Source of the DNA: Desulfonatronovibrio sp.
Lineage (GTDB): Bacteria > Desulfobacterota > Desulfovibrionia > Desulfovibrionales > Desulfonatronovibrionaceae
Assembly: GCA_003558575.1 (NCBI GenBank)
Contig: PWPY01000150.1
Coordinates: forward strand, 1-7,796
DNA length: 7,796 nt
Direction of reading: 5' to 3'
A model generated the notes under the pieces. The model was not told the origin of the DNA and did not search any database. It saw nothing but the letters and a program-made list of their open reading frames with translations. Made by a program: the position numbers and the translations under genes. Shown here one piece after another: positions 7,155-7,796 of the stretch. The stretch's first letter is position 1. Every line of letters starts with the position of its first letter.

Positions 7155-7667
7155 ATGGATGTGATTGAGGCCTTGCGCAATAGAAGAAGTATCAGAAAGT
7201 TTACAAATGACCCTGTATCTAATGATGATCTGAAAAAAATACTTGAGGCGGGCAGGTGGGCTCCCAGTGGGTTGAACAATCAGCCCTGGAGGTTTCTAAT
7301 TATTACATCTGATGATCAGCGCAAGAAACTCATAGAAGGTCATACCGAGTACGCACATGTGGTCAGGAGCGCCAATGTGTTAATTGCTGTTTTCTTAGAT
7401 AAAGAATCCAAATATAATCATGTGAAAGACTGTCAGGGTGCCGGAGCCTGTATTCAAAATATGCTTCTTGCCATTCACGGTCTTGGCCTTGGCGGTGTAT
7501 GGCTGGGAGAGATTATCAACCAGGAAGAAGATGTTCATAAAGTTTTGGGAACAGACAAAGCAAATTTAGAACTGATGGCAGTAATTGCTCTGGGCCATCC
7601 AGATGCTTCAGGCTCATCTTCAAGGAAAGATCTTTCAGAATTGATGATCGAGCCTCTTGGTGATTAG
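7155..7667 (+). CDS. Nitroreductase family protein (FMN-dependent)
   Basis: A 170-residue member of the nitroreductase superfamily: small, homodimeric flavoproteins that use NAD(P)H to reduce nitro compounds, quinones or other electron acceptors. The FMN phosphate-binding stretch is RRSIRKF (10-16), followed by APSGLNNQPW (36-45), which contacts the flavin. The dimer-interface helix runs IQNMLLAIHGLGLGGVWLG (100-118), and the late ALGHPD motif (145-150) is also typical. The length matches the short, anaerobe-type members of the family, and no ferredoxin domain is fused. It stands alone, transcribed divergently from the GGDEF/TPR gene, from its own promoter and with a strong ribosome binding site. 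The physiological substrate is not predictable; many such enzymes in anaerobes have unknown roles. Confidence 0.92.
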   Translation: MDVIEALRNRRSIRKFTNDPVSNDDLKKILEAGRWAPSGLNNQPWRFLIITSDDQRKKLIEGHTEYAHVVRSANVLIAVFLDKESKYNHVKDCQGAGACIQNMLLAIHGLGLGGVWLGEIINQEEDVHKVLGTDKANLELMAVIALGHPDASGSSSRKDLSELMIEPLGD

Positions 7668-7749
7668 TTTTTAGGGTTCTTCGACGTTTTGTGTGGAACT
7701 GCTGCTCATATTTTTTGTTTGCCCCGCGTTCGGCAGGGAGTTTTCTAAT

Positions 7750-7783
7750 GTCCGCCAAAGGGGGATGCTTGCCCCCTCCGGAC
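7750..7783. repeat. GC-rich two-tiered hairpin after the nitroreductase gene
   Basis: An inner stem AGGGGG (7759-7764) pairs with CCCCCT (7772-7777) around a 7-base loop. An outer stem GTCCG (7750-7754) pairs with CGGAC (7779-7783), separated from the inner one by CCAA on one side and a single C on the other. No T-run follows on the plus strand, so it is not a classical plus-strand terminator. It could be a rho-independent-like structure for a gene beyond the window, an RNA stability element, or a copy of a dispersed palindromic repeat. The rest of 7668-7796 shows no supportable gene. Confidence 0.5.
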
Positions 7784-7796
7784 TCTTAATCGTTTG

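Noticed and set aside
7516..7758. Open frame of 80 codons on the minus strand reaching into the terminal gap
   Set aside because: It overlaps the 3' end of the nitroreductase gene, encodes a very basic sequence without recognisable motif, and begins next to a strong hairpin rather than a promoter.

Overview
The window carries six complete protein-coding genes in three transcription units, with almost no non-coding DNA. There are no rRNA or tRNA genes, insertion sequences or CRISPR repeats. Base composition is moderate (mid-40s % GC by eye, not counted). The gene set points to a Gram-negative anaerobe: a KamA-type radical SAM enzyme, a small nitroreductase, and a large GGDEF/TPR protein with a FlgT-C-like barrel. 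My best guess is a Desulfovibrionales-like deltaproteobacterium (Desulfobacterota). This is inference from overall style; no taxonomic marker is present.

Plus strand, 37-4153: a tight three-gene operon with 4-nt and 6-nt gaps. It encodes an ATP-grasp ligase (464 aa), a KamA/lysine 2,3-aminomutase-like radical SAM-PLP enzyme (523 aa) with a long extra N-terminal region and altered substrate-pocket residues, and an M20 (carboxypeptidase G2-like) metallopeptidase (379 aa). Read together, they suggest a small pathway that isomerises an alpha-amino acid to a beta-amino acid, joins an amino acid to another amine or carboxylate at the cost of ATP, and hydrolyses the resulting amide. The logic resembles compatible-solute systems (N-acetyl-beta-lysine; N-acetylglutaminylglutamine amide with its dedicated peptidase) and pylB-pylC. 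The substrate cannot be read from sequence. This is the part most likely to be undescribed.

Minus strand, 7018-4226: a two-gene unit. The first gene encodes a 795-aa protein with a GAF-like N-terminus, two degenerate GGDEF domains separated by a small beta-barrel region resembling the FlgT C-terminal domain, and about seven TPR repeats. It has no intact diguanylate cyclase site. Three bases after it comes a short hotdog-fold acyl-CoA thioesterase (133 aa). This unit converges on the ATP-grasp operon across a 72-base gap.

Plus strand, 7155-7667: a 170-aa nitroreductase family protein. It is divergent from the GGDEF/TPR gene and has a clear ribosome binding site and a good sigma70-type promoter. 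The last 129 bases hold no gene that I can support, but they do contain a strong GC-rich hairpin at 7750-7783.
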